Below, in pieces: positions 18,485 through 28,524 of a DNA stretch of 64,000 bases. Position 1 is the first letter of the stretch. Each line of letters opens with the position of its first letter. The notes under the pieces were generated by a model. That model was not told the DNA's origin. It did not search any database and saw nothing but the letters and a program-made list of their open reading frames with translations. The DNA comes from Nesterenkonia sp. E16_10 (lineage in GTDB: Bacteria; Actinomycetota; Actinomycetes; Actinomycetales; Micrococcaceae). A program made the translations under genes and the position numbers. The DNA lies in the NCBI RefSeq assembly GCF_017347085.1, contig NZ_JADPSA010000016.1, forward strand, positions 124,001-188,000, given 5' to 3'.

Positions 18485-19878
18485 GGGTGCGCCTCCGGGG
18501 CCGGGGCCAGCAGCCCGGCCCAGAGCTGCGGGAAATCAGGCATGGTCTTCGCGGTGCAGGAGATGTCTTCGACCTCGACGTCCTCGAGCACCAGTCCCAG
18601 GACCGCACCGAAGGTCGCCATCCGGTGATCGGCATAGCTGCGCACCAGGCCGCCGTGGGTGACCGGGGCGGTGACCTCGAATCCGTCCTCGGTCTCCTCC
18701 GCGGAGCCGCCGAGCCGGCGGATCTCGGCGACCAGGGCGGCGATCCGATCCGTCTCGTGGCCGCGCAGATGACCCACCGAGGTGAACCGGGTGGGTTCCT
18801 GACACAGCGCGGCGAGCGCCGCCACGGTGGGGGTCAGTTCGGCGGTGCCGTCCACGGTGCCCGGGGTGCGCAGCTGCGCCCCGCGGACCCGGAGCGTCAC
18901 GGTGCTCGCCGTCTCAGGCTCGGTGACGATCTCGGCACCGAAGGCGGGCAGCAGCTCGGTCCAGCGGCGCCCGATCTGGGTGGAGGTGATCGGCCAGCCT
19001 CGCATGGACACCTCTCCGCCGGTGACGGCGGCGGCGCAGAGGAACGGGCCGGCGTTGGAGAGGTCCGGCTCCACCCGCACGCTGAAGGCGGAGATCTCGC
19101 CGGGCTCCACCCGCCAGGTGTGCTTCGCGGGCGAGCTGACCTGCACGCCGACCTCGGTGAGCACCTGAAGCGTCATCTCGACATGCTCCAGTGAGGGGAC
19201 CGATTCACCGACGTGGCGCAGCGTGAGTCCATGCGGCATCCGGGCCGCTGCCAGCAGCAGTCCGGAGACGAACTGCGAGGAGGCCGAGGCGTCGATGGTG
19301 ATCTGGTCCCCGGTGATGCCCTGCGGGGCGTGCACGGTGAATGGGAGGTGGCCCTCCTGGCCCGGTTCCGGCGCGCCTGGACCGGTGATCTCGACGCCGA
19401 GATCACGCAGCCCGTGCTGGACTGCGCCCATCGGGCGCGCGCGGGCCTCAGGATCGCCGTCGAAGTGGACCCGCGCCCCGGTCAGCGCCGCAACGCCCGG
19501 CATGAACCGCATCACGGTCCCGGCCAGTCCGCAGTCGATGCGCAGCTCCTCGGCATGCTCTCGGCGGCCCTGCATGGCGGCGCCGGCCGGCAGCGGGGTG
19601 ACCCGCACGGCGGGGACTCCGGAGTTCTCCCAGTCAGGGACGTGCTCCACGGTGCAGCCCAGTGCCGCCAGGGCGTCGAGCATGAGCCGGGAGTCCCGGG
19701 AATGCAGCGGGTTGATCACCAGACTCGGGCCGTCGGCCAGGGCGGCCAGGAGCAGATAGCGGTTGGTCAGGGACTTCGACCCGGGAACAGTGACCTCTGC
19801 GCGCAGAGGTGCCCCCGCCCGTGGCGCAGGCCACGGCTGCGGGGGCACCGATGCAGCGGGTGTAGATGTAGTGCTCAC
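18481..19878 (-). CDS. aroA: 3-phosphoshikimate 1-carboxyvinyltransferase (EPSP synthase)
   Basis: The sixth shikimate-pathway enzyme, about 465 residues, joining PEP to shikimate 3-phosphate. Visible motifs are PGSKSLTNRYLLLAAL, GLAGTVMRFMPG (the PEP and glyphosate site), FDGDPEARARPM, LRGHETDRIAAL and YADHRMATFGAV. I start at GTG 19878 (VSTTSTPA). The frame runs further upstream, but that stretch lies within the doxX-like gene and is not AroA-like. No clear ribosome site precedes the GTG, and the doxX-like stop is 11 bases away, so coupling is likely. A class II DAHP synthase for the same pathway is at 43.7 kb. Confidence 0.95.
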   Translation of the reverse strand: MSTTSTPAASVPPQPWPAPRAGAPLRAEVTVPGSKSLTNRYLLLAALADGPSLVINPLHSRDSRLMLDALAALGCTVEHVPDWENSGVPAVRVTPLPAGAAMQGRREHAEELRIDCGLAGTVMRFMPGVAALTGARVHFDGDPEARARPMGAVQHGLRDLGVEITGPGAPEPGQEGHLPFTVHAPQGITGDQITIDASASSQFVSGLLLAAARMPHGLTLRHVGESVPSLEHVEMTLQVLTEVGVQVSSPAKHTWRVEPGEISAFSVRVEPDLSNAGPFLCAAAVTGGEVSMRGWPITSTQIGRRWTELLPAFGAEIVTEPETASTVTLRVRGAQLRTPGTVDGTAELTPTVAALAALCQEPTRFTSVGHLRGHETDRIAALVAEIRRLGGSAEETEDGFEVTAPVTHGGLVRSYADHRMATFGAVLGLVLEDVEVEDISCTAKTMPDFPQLWAGLLAPAPEAHP

Positions 19879-19889
19879 GTCGCTAGGTA

Positions 19890-20546
19890 CTAAGCTCCGA
19901 CCTTCTTCTTCGCAGACTTGGCACCCTTGTTGGCACCCTTGGCGGCGTTGTTGATCGCCTTCAGAGCGTCCTTCTCGGCGCGCTGGAAGTTCTTCTTGGC
20001 GTTCTTCTCGAAGTCGCGCACCTTCTTGGAGGCGTCGCTGCCGAGGTCGTCGGCCCACTTGAAGGTCTTGTCGCCGAACTTGGCGCCCTTCTTGCGGGTG
20101 GTCTTGGCCAGGTGCTCGGCGCGCCAGCCCAGCGAGGGCTTGCCGTCGAGGTCGACCATGGCCAGGGTCAGGCCGCCCAGGACGGAGGCGTTCTTCAGCA
20201 GCGTCTTGCGCTGGGCGGTGACATCGGAGTCGTTCTCGATCTCAGCATTGCGGTACTCGGCGTAGCTGTTGAACTTGTGGACTCCGGTCAGCATCAGGGC
20301 CGAGGCGCGCGGGAATCGGCCCAGGGCCAGTGCGGCGCCGGCGACGACCTCGACGCCGCCCAGAACCTGGGTGGTGAGCTTGGGATTGGAGACCAGCGGC
20401 TCGGCCTGGGGGAAGAATGAGCCGATCTCCTCGAGGGTGGACCCGATCCGCGCCGAGGCATCATCGGTGTTGCGCAGGCGGTCGACACCGCTGGCGATGA
20501 AGCTCGCGCCCAGCAGTGGGCGGGCGAATTTACGAAGCAGAGACAT
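19890..20546 (-). CDS. DoxX-family membrane protein with a lysine-rich tail
   Basis: A 218-residue protein. Residues 1-130 resemble the DoxX family (RPLLGASFIASGVDRLRN, and VLGGVEVVAGAALALGRFPR), with about three to four membrane helices. DoxX proteins have loosely defined redox or quinone roles. From about residue 140 the tail is rich in Lys and Ala (KNAKKNFQRAEKDALKAI, and KGAKSAKKKVG), like histone H1-type sequences, and may bind nucleic acid or acidic lipid. ATG 20546 has AGGAGG 5-11 bases upstream, which decides the start. It heads the aroA-rsgA run. Confidence 0.75.
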   Translation of the reverse strand: MSLLRKFARPLLGASFIASGVDRLRNTDDASARIGSTLEEIGSFFPQAEPLVSNPKLTTQVLGGVEVVAGAALALGRFPRASALMLTGVHKFNSYAEYRNAEIENDSDVTAQRKTLLKNASVLGGLTLAMVDLDGKPSLGWRAEHLAKTTRKKGAKFGDKTFKWADDLGSDASKKVRDFEKNAKKNFQRAEKDALKAINNAAKGANKGAKSAKKKVGA

Positions 20547-20679
20547 AGTGTCCTCCTGTAGGAGTGTGGCGCTGAAGCATCGTTCAAGGTCCAATCTACC
20601 CAATCAGGGCTGTCTCGGGAATCGGCAGGCCTGATGAGCGGTGGGCACGGCGCAGACGGGTGGCGGCCGACGCCGGGCA

Positions 20680-20705
20680 GGAATGCACAGCGCGGCGTCG
20701 TCGTT
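20680..20705 (+). promoter_or_regulatory. Probable SigR/SigH-dependent promoter of sigR
   Basis: GGAAT at 20680-20684, 18 bases, then GTT at 20703-20705. This is the GGAAT-N18-GTT pattern recognised by SigR/SigH-type factors. It lies about 100 bases upstream of the sigma factor start and suggests positive autoregulation. Confidence 0.7.
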
Positions 20706-20807
20706 GTGCCCGGTATGACCACGCCGACACTCAGCCCGATGCGCGTCCGCGCTCCCACGCGTGACGTCCGACGGCCGGTCCGCGCTGTGCGAGTAGACTC
20801 GTCAGTG

Positions 20808-21443
20808 ATGGAAAAGCCCGCAGCCACCGGCCCCGACGCTGATTCAAGCAGCGTCGACGTCGCCGAAGAGACCGAACAGCAGCGTCGCGTGCGTTTTGAG
20901 AGCGAGGCTCTCCAGTACGTGGACCAGCTCTACTCCGCCGCCATGCGGATGACGCGCAATCCGCAGGATGCCGAGGACCTTGTTCAGGAGGCCTATACCA
21001 AGGCCTACTCCGCGTTCCACCAGTACAAGCCCGGCACCAATCTCAAGGCCTGGTTGTACCGGATCCTGACCAACACCTATATCAATATCTACCGCAAGAA
21101 GCAGCGGCAGCCGCTGCAGGCCAACACGGACACCGTGGAGGACTGGCAGATGGCCCAGGCCGCGGAGCACACCTCCTCGGGTCTGCGCTCGGCCGAAGCC
21201 GAGGCGCTGGATCATCTGCCGGACTCCGACGTGAAGAACGCGCTGCAGCAGATTCCCGAGGAGTTCCGCCTGGCGGTCTACTTCTCCGACGTCGAGGGCT
21301 TCGCCTATAAAGAGGTCGCCGAGATCATGAACATCCCGATCGGCACGGTGATGTCACGGCTGCATCGCGGGCGGAAGCTGCTGCGCGAACTGCTCAGTGA
21401 CTATGCCCGCGAACGGGGCTTCAAGAAGCAGGAGGCCAAATGA
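20808..21443 (+). CDS. sigR: ECF RNA polymerase sigma factor SigR/SigH (thiol-oxidative stress)
   Basis: A 211-residue ECF sigma factor. Region 2 runs from [20 protein letters not shown] to [20 protein letters not shown], including [14 protein letters not shown]. Region 4 holds the helix-turn-helix [20 protein letters not shown], then [20 protein letters not shown]. This matches the mycothiol-linked SigR/SigH group, which turns on thioredoxin and mycothiol genes under disulfide stress. I start at ATG 20808 (MEKPAAT). It overlaps its anti-sigma gene by four bases. Confidence 0.93.
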   Translation: MEKPAATGPDADSSSVDVAEETEQQRRVRFESEALQYVDQLYSAAMRMTRNPQDAEDLVQEAYTKAYSAFHQYKPGTNLKAWLYRILTNTYINIYRKKQRQPLQANTDTVEDWQMAQAAEHTSSGLRSAEAEALDHLPDSDVKNALQQIPEEFRLAVYFSDVEGFAYKEVAEIMNIPIGTVMSRLHRGRKLLRELLSDYARERGFKKQEAK

Positions 21444-21784
21444 TGAATGACCAAGATCGCAACCAGGCCACCGAGGTCAGCCCCGGCAAGTGGCTGGATG
21501 AGAACTGCAAAGACGGTGACTGCACCGAGAAGCAGACCCGCATGGAGCGCATCTATGAGTACGCCGACGGTGCGCTGAGCCGGGAGGACATCGGTGAGGT
21601 CGAGGCCCACCTGCATGCCTGCCCGGAGTGCGCCAACGACTACGACCTGGAATGCATCATCCGCACCGTGGTCCGTCGTTCCTGCGCCGAGCGCGCCCCA
21701 GAGACCTTGAAGGTCACGATTCTGGAGCGGATCAGCCAGATCCGACTCCAGGCCGGGCACCAGCAGGACGACGAGCAGCCCTGA
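21440..21784 (+). CDS. rsrA: Zinc-binding redox-sensitive anti-sigma factor RsrA
   Basis: A 114-residue anti-sigma factor. The zinc motif is His57-x3-Cys61-x2-Cys64 (AHLHACPEC), and Cys23 and Cys28 (ENCKDGDC) are probable redox partners. In the family, oxidation forms a disulfide, releases zinc and frees SigR. The ATG overlaps the sigR stop; a second ATG one codon later is equally possible. A strong terminator follows 49 bases downstream. Confidence 0.93.
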   Translation: MMNDQDRNQATEVSPGKWLDENCKDGDCTEKQTRMERIYEYADGALSREDIGEVEAHLHACPECANDYDLECIIRTVVRRSCAERAPETLKVTILERISQIRLQAGHQQDDEQP

Positions 21785-21832
21785 CTCTGACCCGGCGCTG
21801 AACCCGCGCCCGGTTATCCGGGCCCGAGCACG

Positions 21833-21869
21833 ACAGAACCCCTGCAGAGAAGCTCTGCAGGGGTTCTGT
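21833..21869 (+). terminator. Strong hairpin after sigR-rsrA
   Basis: A perfect 17-bp stem (ACAGAACCCCTGCAGAG and its complement) with a 3-base AAG loop. Only a short T-poor tail follows. It lies between the converging rsrA and bS22 genes and may serve both. Confidence 0.8.
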
Positions 21870-21928
21870 GTATTCTGCGCCGCCGCTTGGATCGCGTCAG
21901 CCGCAGCAAGAGCCTCGGACCACTGAGA

Positions 21929-22003
21929 TCAGGAGTTGGGGCGCTTGCCGTGGTTGGCGTTCTTCTTGCGACGAGCGCTGCGCTTGCGTCCACGCTTGCT
22001 CAT
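21929..22003 (-). CDS. 24-residue basic ribosomal protein bS22 (AURKAIP1/COX24 domain)
   Basis: A tiny protein of 24 residues, about half Lys and Arg: MSKRGRKRSARRKKNAN, then HGKRPNS. It matches the actinobacterial bS22 family, found on mycobacterial ribosomes at the 30S side near the subunit interface, and annotated as AURKAIP1/COX24 domain protein. The ATG at 22003 has AAAGGAG about 6 bases upstream. It is a single-gene unit between the sigR terminator and the SGNH gene. Confidence 0.9.
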   Translation of the reverse strand: MSKRGRKRSARRKKNANHGKRPNS

Positions 22004-22033
22004 GATGAACTCCTTTCGTCGGCTGGGGTAATT

Positions 22034-22702
22034 CTAGGCCACGGGCTCCTGGAGCCCTAACCACGGATACCACCCGCGGTGCAGCACCAGCCAGGCGACC
22101 AGGCCGTATCCGGCCTGCCCGGGCAGACCGCCGTTGCCGGCGAGGTCGCTGCGCCACTGTTCGTGGCCGACCAGGGGAGTGTAGGCGTCCACGTAGACAT
22201 GGGACCGACGAGAGGCCACATCCCGGTAGGCGGCGTTGAGCTCCGAGATCCTCTGGTTGCGCTCGGCATCCAGGGTCGGGACCGGCCCGAGCACCAGGCA
22301 CCGGATGCCCTCCTGGGAGGCCCGGTCCAGGATGTTGGCCAGATTCAGCCGAGACCGAGCCGAGGAGGTCGCGCTGTAGAGATCCGTGTCGTTGAGCGCG
22401 ATGACCAGATGGCGCTCCGGGGTGCCGCCGTCGGCAGTGGCACCGGAGAACCGGGCGACGGCCTCGTCCTGCCACCGCTCGGAGAGCGCCTCGGTGCCCT
22501 CACCGGGCATGGCCAGGGCGTAATGCTCCAGGGTGATTCCGTCGATCGGGGTCTTCGAGATGACCCGACCGAACCACCCCAGCGCGCGGGGGTCGCCGAC
22601 GCCGCTGAGCAGCTCGTCGCCCAGGGCGACGATGCGCACATGGCGCCGGTGACCGGAGGCTGCGGCTCTGAGATCCTGAGTGGAGTGTTCCATCCGGTTC
22701 AC
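22034..22702 (-). CDS. SGNH/GDSL-fold protein without catalytic Ser and His
   Basis: A 222-residue protein of the SGNH hydrolase fold. Block I reads ALGDELLSGVGD, where the nucleophile Ser of GDSL is Glu. Block III keeps Asn (IALNDTDLY). The C-terminal block that normally holds DxxH reads GGLPGQAGYGLVAWLVLHRG, with no DxxH. A non-hydrolytic role, such as binding or regulation, is therefore likely. The start may be GTG 22702, overlapping the kgd stop, or ATG 22693. The kgd overlap suggests co-transcription with central metabolism, but the function is unknown. Confidence 0.75.
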   Translation of the reverse strand: MNRMEHSTQDLRAAASGHRRHVRIVALGDELLSGVGDPRALGWFGRVISKTPIDGITLEHYALAMPGEGTEALSERWQDEAVARFSGATADGGTPERHLVIALNDTDLYSATSSARSRLNLANILDRASQEGIRCLVLGPVPTLDAERNQRISELNAAYRDVASRRSHVYVDAYTPLVGHEQWRSDLAGNGGLPGQAGYGLVAWLVLHRGWYPWLGLQEPVA

Positions 22703-25700
22703 AGATCCAAGTGCGGGAAGGCCTTGCTGAGCAGGCCCTCCAGCTCCTTGGCGTGGCGCTTGGCCTGCCCCACCGAGGTGGCGGCGGACTCAGCGCGCGA
22801 GACCAGCTTGAGATCCTGCTTCAGCAGCGGACGCAGGTTCATGCCGAGGAACGGCCATGGACCCTGGTTGACCGGCTCGTCCTGGGCGTAGACGACCTCC
22901 TCGGCCGAGGAGTAGCGGTCCAGCTCGGCCTGCAGCTCCTCCACGGGCATGGGGTAGAGCTGCTCGAGCCGGACGATCGCGGTGGCTTCGTCCTTGTGCT
23001 TGTTCCGGGTGGCGATCAGATCGTAGTAGAGCCGGCCCGAGACGATCAGGACGCGCTTGACCTTCGACGCGTCCACGTCCCGGTCCGGGATCACCTCCTG
23101 GAAGGTGCCCGTGGTGAAGTCCTCCACCGAGTTCGCCGCAGCCTTGAGCCGGAGCAGCTGCTTGGGGGAGAAGACGATCAGCGGACGACGCGGACGCGCC
23201 ACCGCCTGCCGCCGGAGCAGGTGGAAGTAGTTCGCACCCGAGGAGGGCAGCACCACGGTCATGTTGTCCTCCGCGCAGAGCTGCAGGAAACGTTCGGGGC
23301 GACCTGATGAATGGTCCGGTCCCTGTCCCTCATAGCCGTGCGGCAGCAGCATGACCACCGAGGAGTTCTGGCCCCATTTCTGCTGGGCCGTGGCGATGAA
23401 CTCATCGATGATGATCTGGGCGCCGTTGACGAAGTCGCCGAACTGAGCCTCCCAGAGCACCAGTGCGTTCGGGTTCTCCACGGAGTAGCCGTACTCGAAG
23501 CCCAGCGCGCCGTACTCAGAGAGCAGCGAGTCATAGATGAAGAACCTGGCCTGATCCTCGGTGAGGTTCTTCAGCGGGTACCACTCGTCGCCATTGACCC
23601 GGTCGTGGAAGACCGCGTGGCGCTGCACGAAGGTGCCGCGGCGCGAGTCCTGGCCGGCCAGACGCACCTCGGTGCCCTCCATGAGCAGCGAGCCGAAGGC
23701 CGCGACCTCCGCGAAGCCCCAGTCGATGCCGCCTTCGCGGGCCATCTTGGCCCGCTTCTCCAGCAGCGACTTCAGCTTCGGGTGCGGGGTGAAGCTCTCC
23801 GGGATGTTGGTGTGGACCTCACCGATGTGCGCGAGGGAGTCCTCGCTGATCTTGGTGTCGTCACCGGCACGCTCCGGGGTGCTGGTCTCGTCCTCCGAGG
23901 CGGTCGGGGCCATGCCCCGGGTGCCGGAGGCATCGGGGTCGGCCGTGGAGATCGGCTGGGTCTGGGCGGCGTGGGTCTCGGTGAAGACCCGCTCCAGCCG
24001 CTGCCGGAAGTCGCGCAGCGCCTGATCGGCCTCTTCCTGGGTGATATCGCCACGTCCGACCAGCGCCTCGGTGTAGAGCCGGCGCGTGGTGCGCTTGGCC
24101 TCCACCAGGTTGTACATCTTGGGCTGGGTCATCGAGGGATCGTCGCCCTCGTTGTGGCCGCGTCGGCGGTAGCAGACCAGGTCGATCACGACGTCCTTGT
24201 TGAACCGCTGGCGGTACCGGAAGGACAGCTGGGCCACGCGGGCCACGGACTCCGGATCATCGGCGTTGACGTGGAAGATCGGCGCCTGGATGGCCTTGGC
24301 CATGTCCGTGGAGTAGGTCATGGACCGGGCCGCCGAGGGTGCGGTGGTGAAGCCGACCTGGTTGTTGACCACCACGTGCACGGTGCCTCCGGTGCGGTAG
24401 CCGCGCAGCTGGGACATGTTCAGCGTCTCCGCGACCACGCCCTGGCCTGCGAAGGCCGCATCGCCGTGGACCAGCAGCGGCATCACGGAGAAGGAGTTCA
24501 GCGCATCTGCGCCCTGGTTGATCCGGTCCTGCTTGGCGCGGACCACGCCCTCGAGGACGGGGTTGACCGCCTCCAGGTGCGAGGGGTTCGCGGCCAGGTA
24601 CACGCTGGTGGAGTTGCCGCGGTCGGAGGTGAAGGAGCCGCGGGTGCCCAGGTGGTACTTCACGTCGCCGGAGCCGGTGCCGGCCTCGCGGCCCTCGAAC
24701 TCGCGGAAGACCTGGGCGTGGGTCTTGCCGGCGATGTTGGTGAGCACGTTGATGCGTCCGCGGTGGGCCATGCCGATCGCGACCTCGTCCAGGCCCTCAT
24801 CGGCGGCCTCGGAGAGGATCGTGTCCAGCAGCGGGATCAGCGATTCGCCGCCCTCGAGCGAGAAGCGCTTCTGCCCGACGAACTTGGTCTGCAGGAAGGT
24901 CTCGAACGCCTCGGCGGCGTTGAGCCGGCCCAGGATTCGGAACTGCTCGTCCCGGGTGGGCTTCTCGTAGGGGTGCTCGATCTCGTCCTGGAACCACTGG
25001 CGTTCCTCGGGGGACTGGATGTGCATGTACTCCACACCGGTGCTGCGGCAGTAGGTGTCGCGCAGCACGCCCAGGATGTTGCGCAGCGGAAGCATCGACT
25101 TGCCGCCGAAGCCGCCGGTGGGCCATTCCCGGTCCAGGTCCCAGAGGGTCAGGCCGTGGGTCTCGATGTCGAGGTCCGGGTGGCTGCGCATCTGGTACTC
25201 CAGCGGGTCCACCGAGGCCATCAGGTGACCGCGCACCCGGTAGGAGTGGATCAGCTGCTGGATCCTGGCGACCTTGTTGATCTGGTCCTCAGGGTTGACC
25301 TGGATGTCGGCGGACCAGTGGATCGGCTCATAGGGGATCCGGAGCGCTTCGAAGATCTCCTCGTAGAACCCATGCTTGCCCAGCAGGTACTCGTGGATGG
25401 TCTTGAGGAACTCCCCGGACCCGGCGCCCTGGATGACGCGGTGGTCATAGGTGGAGGTCAGCGTGATGACCTTGGAGACCGCGAGGTTGTTCAGCGTCTT
25501 CTCCGAGGCGCCCTGGAACTCGGCGGGGTACTCCAGGGCACCGACGCCGACGATCACGGCCTGGCCCTTGGAGAGCCGCGGCACCGAGTGCACGGTGCCG
25601 ATCCCGCCGGGGTTGGTCAGCGAGACGGTGGTCCCGGCGTAGTCCCCGGGGGTGAGCTTGTTGTCCCGGGCGCGCTTGACCACGTCGTCGTAGGCGGCCC

Positions 25701-26700
25701 AGAACTCGGTGAAGCTGAACTCCTCCGCGGCCTTCATGTTCGGCACCACCAGCGCACGGGTGCCGTCGGGGCGGGGCATGTCGATGGCGAGGCCGAAGTT
25801 CACATGGGCCGGGTGCACGGCCACCGGCTTGTTGTCCTGCACGTCGTAGGTGACGTTCATCGACGGGTGCTCGCGCAGCGCCTTGAGCAGCGCGTAGCCG
25901 ATCACATGGGTGAAGGAGACCTTGCCGCCGCGGGTCCGCTTGAGGTGATTGTTGATCACGGTGCGGTTATCGATGAGCAGCTTGGCCGGGACCGCGCGCA
26001 CCGTGGTGGCGGTGGGCACGGTCAGCGAGGCATCCATGTTCGCCGCGATGGCCTTGGAGATGCCCTTCAGCGGCATCACCTTCTCCTGCTTCTCCTCCTT
26101 CTCGCTCGAGCCGGCCTTGGCGGCTGAGGGCTCGGAGGGAATCGGAATGCTGGAGGAGCCCTCGGACTTCTTCGTCGTCGGAGTCCGCGGTGCCACCGGC
26201 TTGCCGCCGGAGGGGCCCTTCTCGCTGGCGGGCTTCTGCGAAGCCTCCGGCTCGGCAGGCTTCGCCGTGGACGGGGTGGTCTCGCCGGTGGACGCGCGCT
26301 GGTTGTCGGAGCTGGGATTCGAGTCCGCAGCCGCCCGAGCCGAGGACTTCGAGGCAGAGTTCTCGCGCGAGCCGGAGTCCGCCTTCGGCGCACCGTTGCT
26401 GCTGGACTCGGCCTCGCCGGAGTCGGAACCGGCCTTCGGCTCGCCGGAGTCGGAACCGGCCTTTGCCTTGCCGGAGTCTGAACCGGCCTTCGGCTCGGCG
26501 GGGGTGGCCGCCGTCGGCGCGGGAGCGGAGGAGGTGCCGGACGCACGGAAATCACCGTCGCCCTCGAGCTCACGGAAGATCTCAGCCCACTTCCGATCCA
26601 CCGAATCCGGATCGTCCTTGAACTTGTCGTATATGTCGGCGACCAGCCATTCGTTTCCCGGGAATTCCTCGGCAAGACGGCTGGACGTTAGCTCTGGCAC
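22699..26700 (-). CDS. kgd: Multifunctional 2-oxoglutarate metabolism enzyme (decarboxylase/dehydrogenase E1 with succinyltransferase domain)
   Basis: A 1333-residue single-chain enzyme of the KGD/OdhA type. Residues 1-45 form a helical N-terminal segment (WLVADIYDKFKDDPDSVDRK). Residues about 50-200 are a disordered linker with three 9-residue AGSDSGEPK-like repeats. A dihydrolipoamide acyltransferase-like domain follows (about 205-440, with TSTYDHRVIQGAGSGEF), but no lipoyl domain. The thiamine-diphosphate E1 part has IGMAHRGRINVLTNIAGK and RRGHNEGDDPSMTQP. It links 2-oxoglutarate to succinyl-CoA in the TCA cycle with separate E2 and E3 partners; the family is usually controlled by the FHA protein OdhI/GarA. 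The start is GTG at 26700. Confidence 0.96.
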   Translation of the reverse strand: MPELTSSRLAEEFPGNEWLVADIYDKFKDDPDSVDRKWAEIFRELEGDGDFRASGTSSAPAPTAATPAEPKAGSDSGKAKAGSDSGEPKAGSDSGEAESSSNGAPKADSGSRENSASKSSARAAADSNPSSDNQRASTGETTPSTAKPAEPEASQKPASEKGPSGGKPVAPRTPTTKKSEGSSSIPIPSEPSAAKAGSSEKEEKQEKVMPLKGISKAIAANMDASLTVPTATTVRAVPAKLLIDNRTVINNHLKRTRGGKVSFTHVIGYALLKALREHPSMNVTYDVQDNKPVAVHPAHVNFGLAIDMPRPDGTRALVVPNMKAAEEFSFTEFWAAYDDVVKRARDNKLTPGDYAGTTVSLTNPGGIGTVHSVPRLSKGQAVIVGVGALEYPAEFQGASEKTLNNLAVSKVITLTSTYDHRVIQGAGSGEFLKTIHEYLLGKHGFYEEIFEALRIPYEPIHWSADIQVNPEDQINKVARIQQLIHSYRVRGHLMASVDPLEYQMRSHPDLDIETHGLTLWDLDREWPTGGFGGKSMLPLRNILGVLRDTYCRSTGVEYMHIQSPEERQWFQDEIEHPYEKPTRDEQFRILGRLNAAEAFETFLQTKFVGQKRFSLEGGESLIPLLDTILSEAADEGLDEVAIGMAHRGRINVLTNIAGKTHAQVFREFEGREAGTGSGDVKYHLGTRGSFTSDRGNSTSVYLAANPSHLEAVNPVLEGVVRAKQDRINQGADALNSFSVMPLLVHGDAAFAGQGVVAETLNMSQLRGYRTGGTVHVVVNNQVGFTTAPSAARSMTYSTDMAKAIQAPIFHVNADDPESVARVAQLSFRYRQRFNKDVVIDLVCYRRRGHNEGDDPSMTQPKMYNLVEAKRTTRRLYTEALVGRGDITQEEADQALRDFRQRLERVFTETHAAQTQPISTADPDASGTRGMAPTASEDETSTPERAGDDTKISEDSLAHIGEVHTNIPESFTPHPKLKSLLEKRAKMAREGGIDWGFAEVAAFGSLLMEGTEVRLAGQDSRRGTFVQRHAVFHDRVNGDEWYPLKNLTEDQARFFIYDSLLSEYGALGFEYGYSVENPNALVLWEAQFGDFVNGAQIIIDEFIATAQQKWGQNSSVVMLLPHGYEGQGPDHSSGRPERFLQLCAEDNMTVVLPSSGANYFHLLRRQAVARPRRPLIVFSPKQLLRLKAAANSVEDFTTGTFQEVIPDRDVDASKVKRVLIVSGRLYYDLIATRNKHKDEATAIVRLEQLYPMPVEELQAELDRYSSAEEVVYAQDEPVNQGPWPFLGMNLRPLLKQDLKLVSRAESAATSVGQAKRHAKELEGLLSKAFPHLDL
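26409..26500 (-). repeat. 27-bp repeats encoding the kgd linker
   Basis: About three 27-base units encode AGSDSGKAK, AGSDSGEPK and AGSDSGEAE in the linker between the N-terminal helix and the acyltransferase domain. Confidence 0.8.
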
Positions 26701-26882
26701 TGTGGATACGCCTCTTCCATTGTGTTGTGTAGTTATCCGGCACAGCTCCGTGCACGTGGATCTTCACCTCGTCCAAGCATAGTGACTTTGTGCACCGTGT
26801 CGCCACCGGCCACGGTATCGTGTCAGGGGCCGCTGACTCAGCGCCCCGCCGCGGCGCGGCAGCCCCGCCGAACCGACCGTGA

Positions 26883-28379
<1,497 letters not shown>

Positions 28380-28524
28380 TCAGGATCCCGGAGAATCAGG
28401 CGGTAAGCTCTGAGATCTCATGGAGCATCGACAACCTGGCCGCGGCCCGCACCTGATCCACACCCGTCACTCGATCCGGGCCCTGCCCTCGCGGCCGCGC
28501 CTCGGCCGGAGGTGGCTGCGCTAA

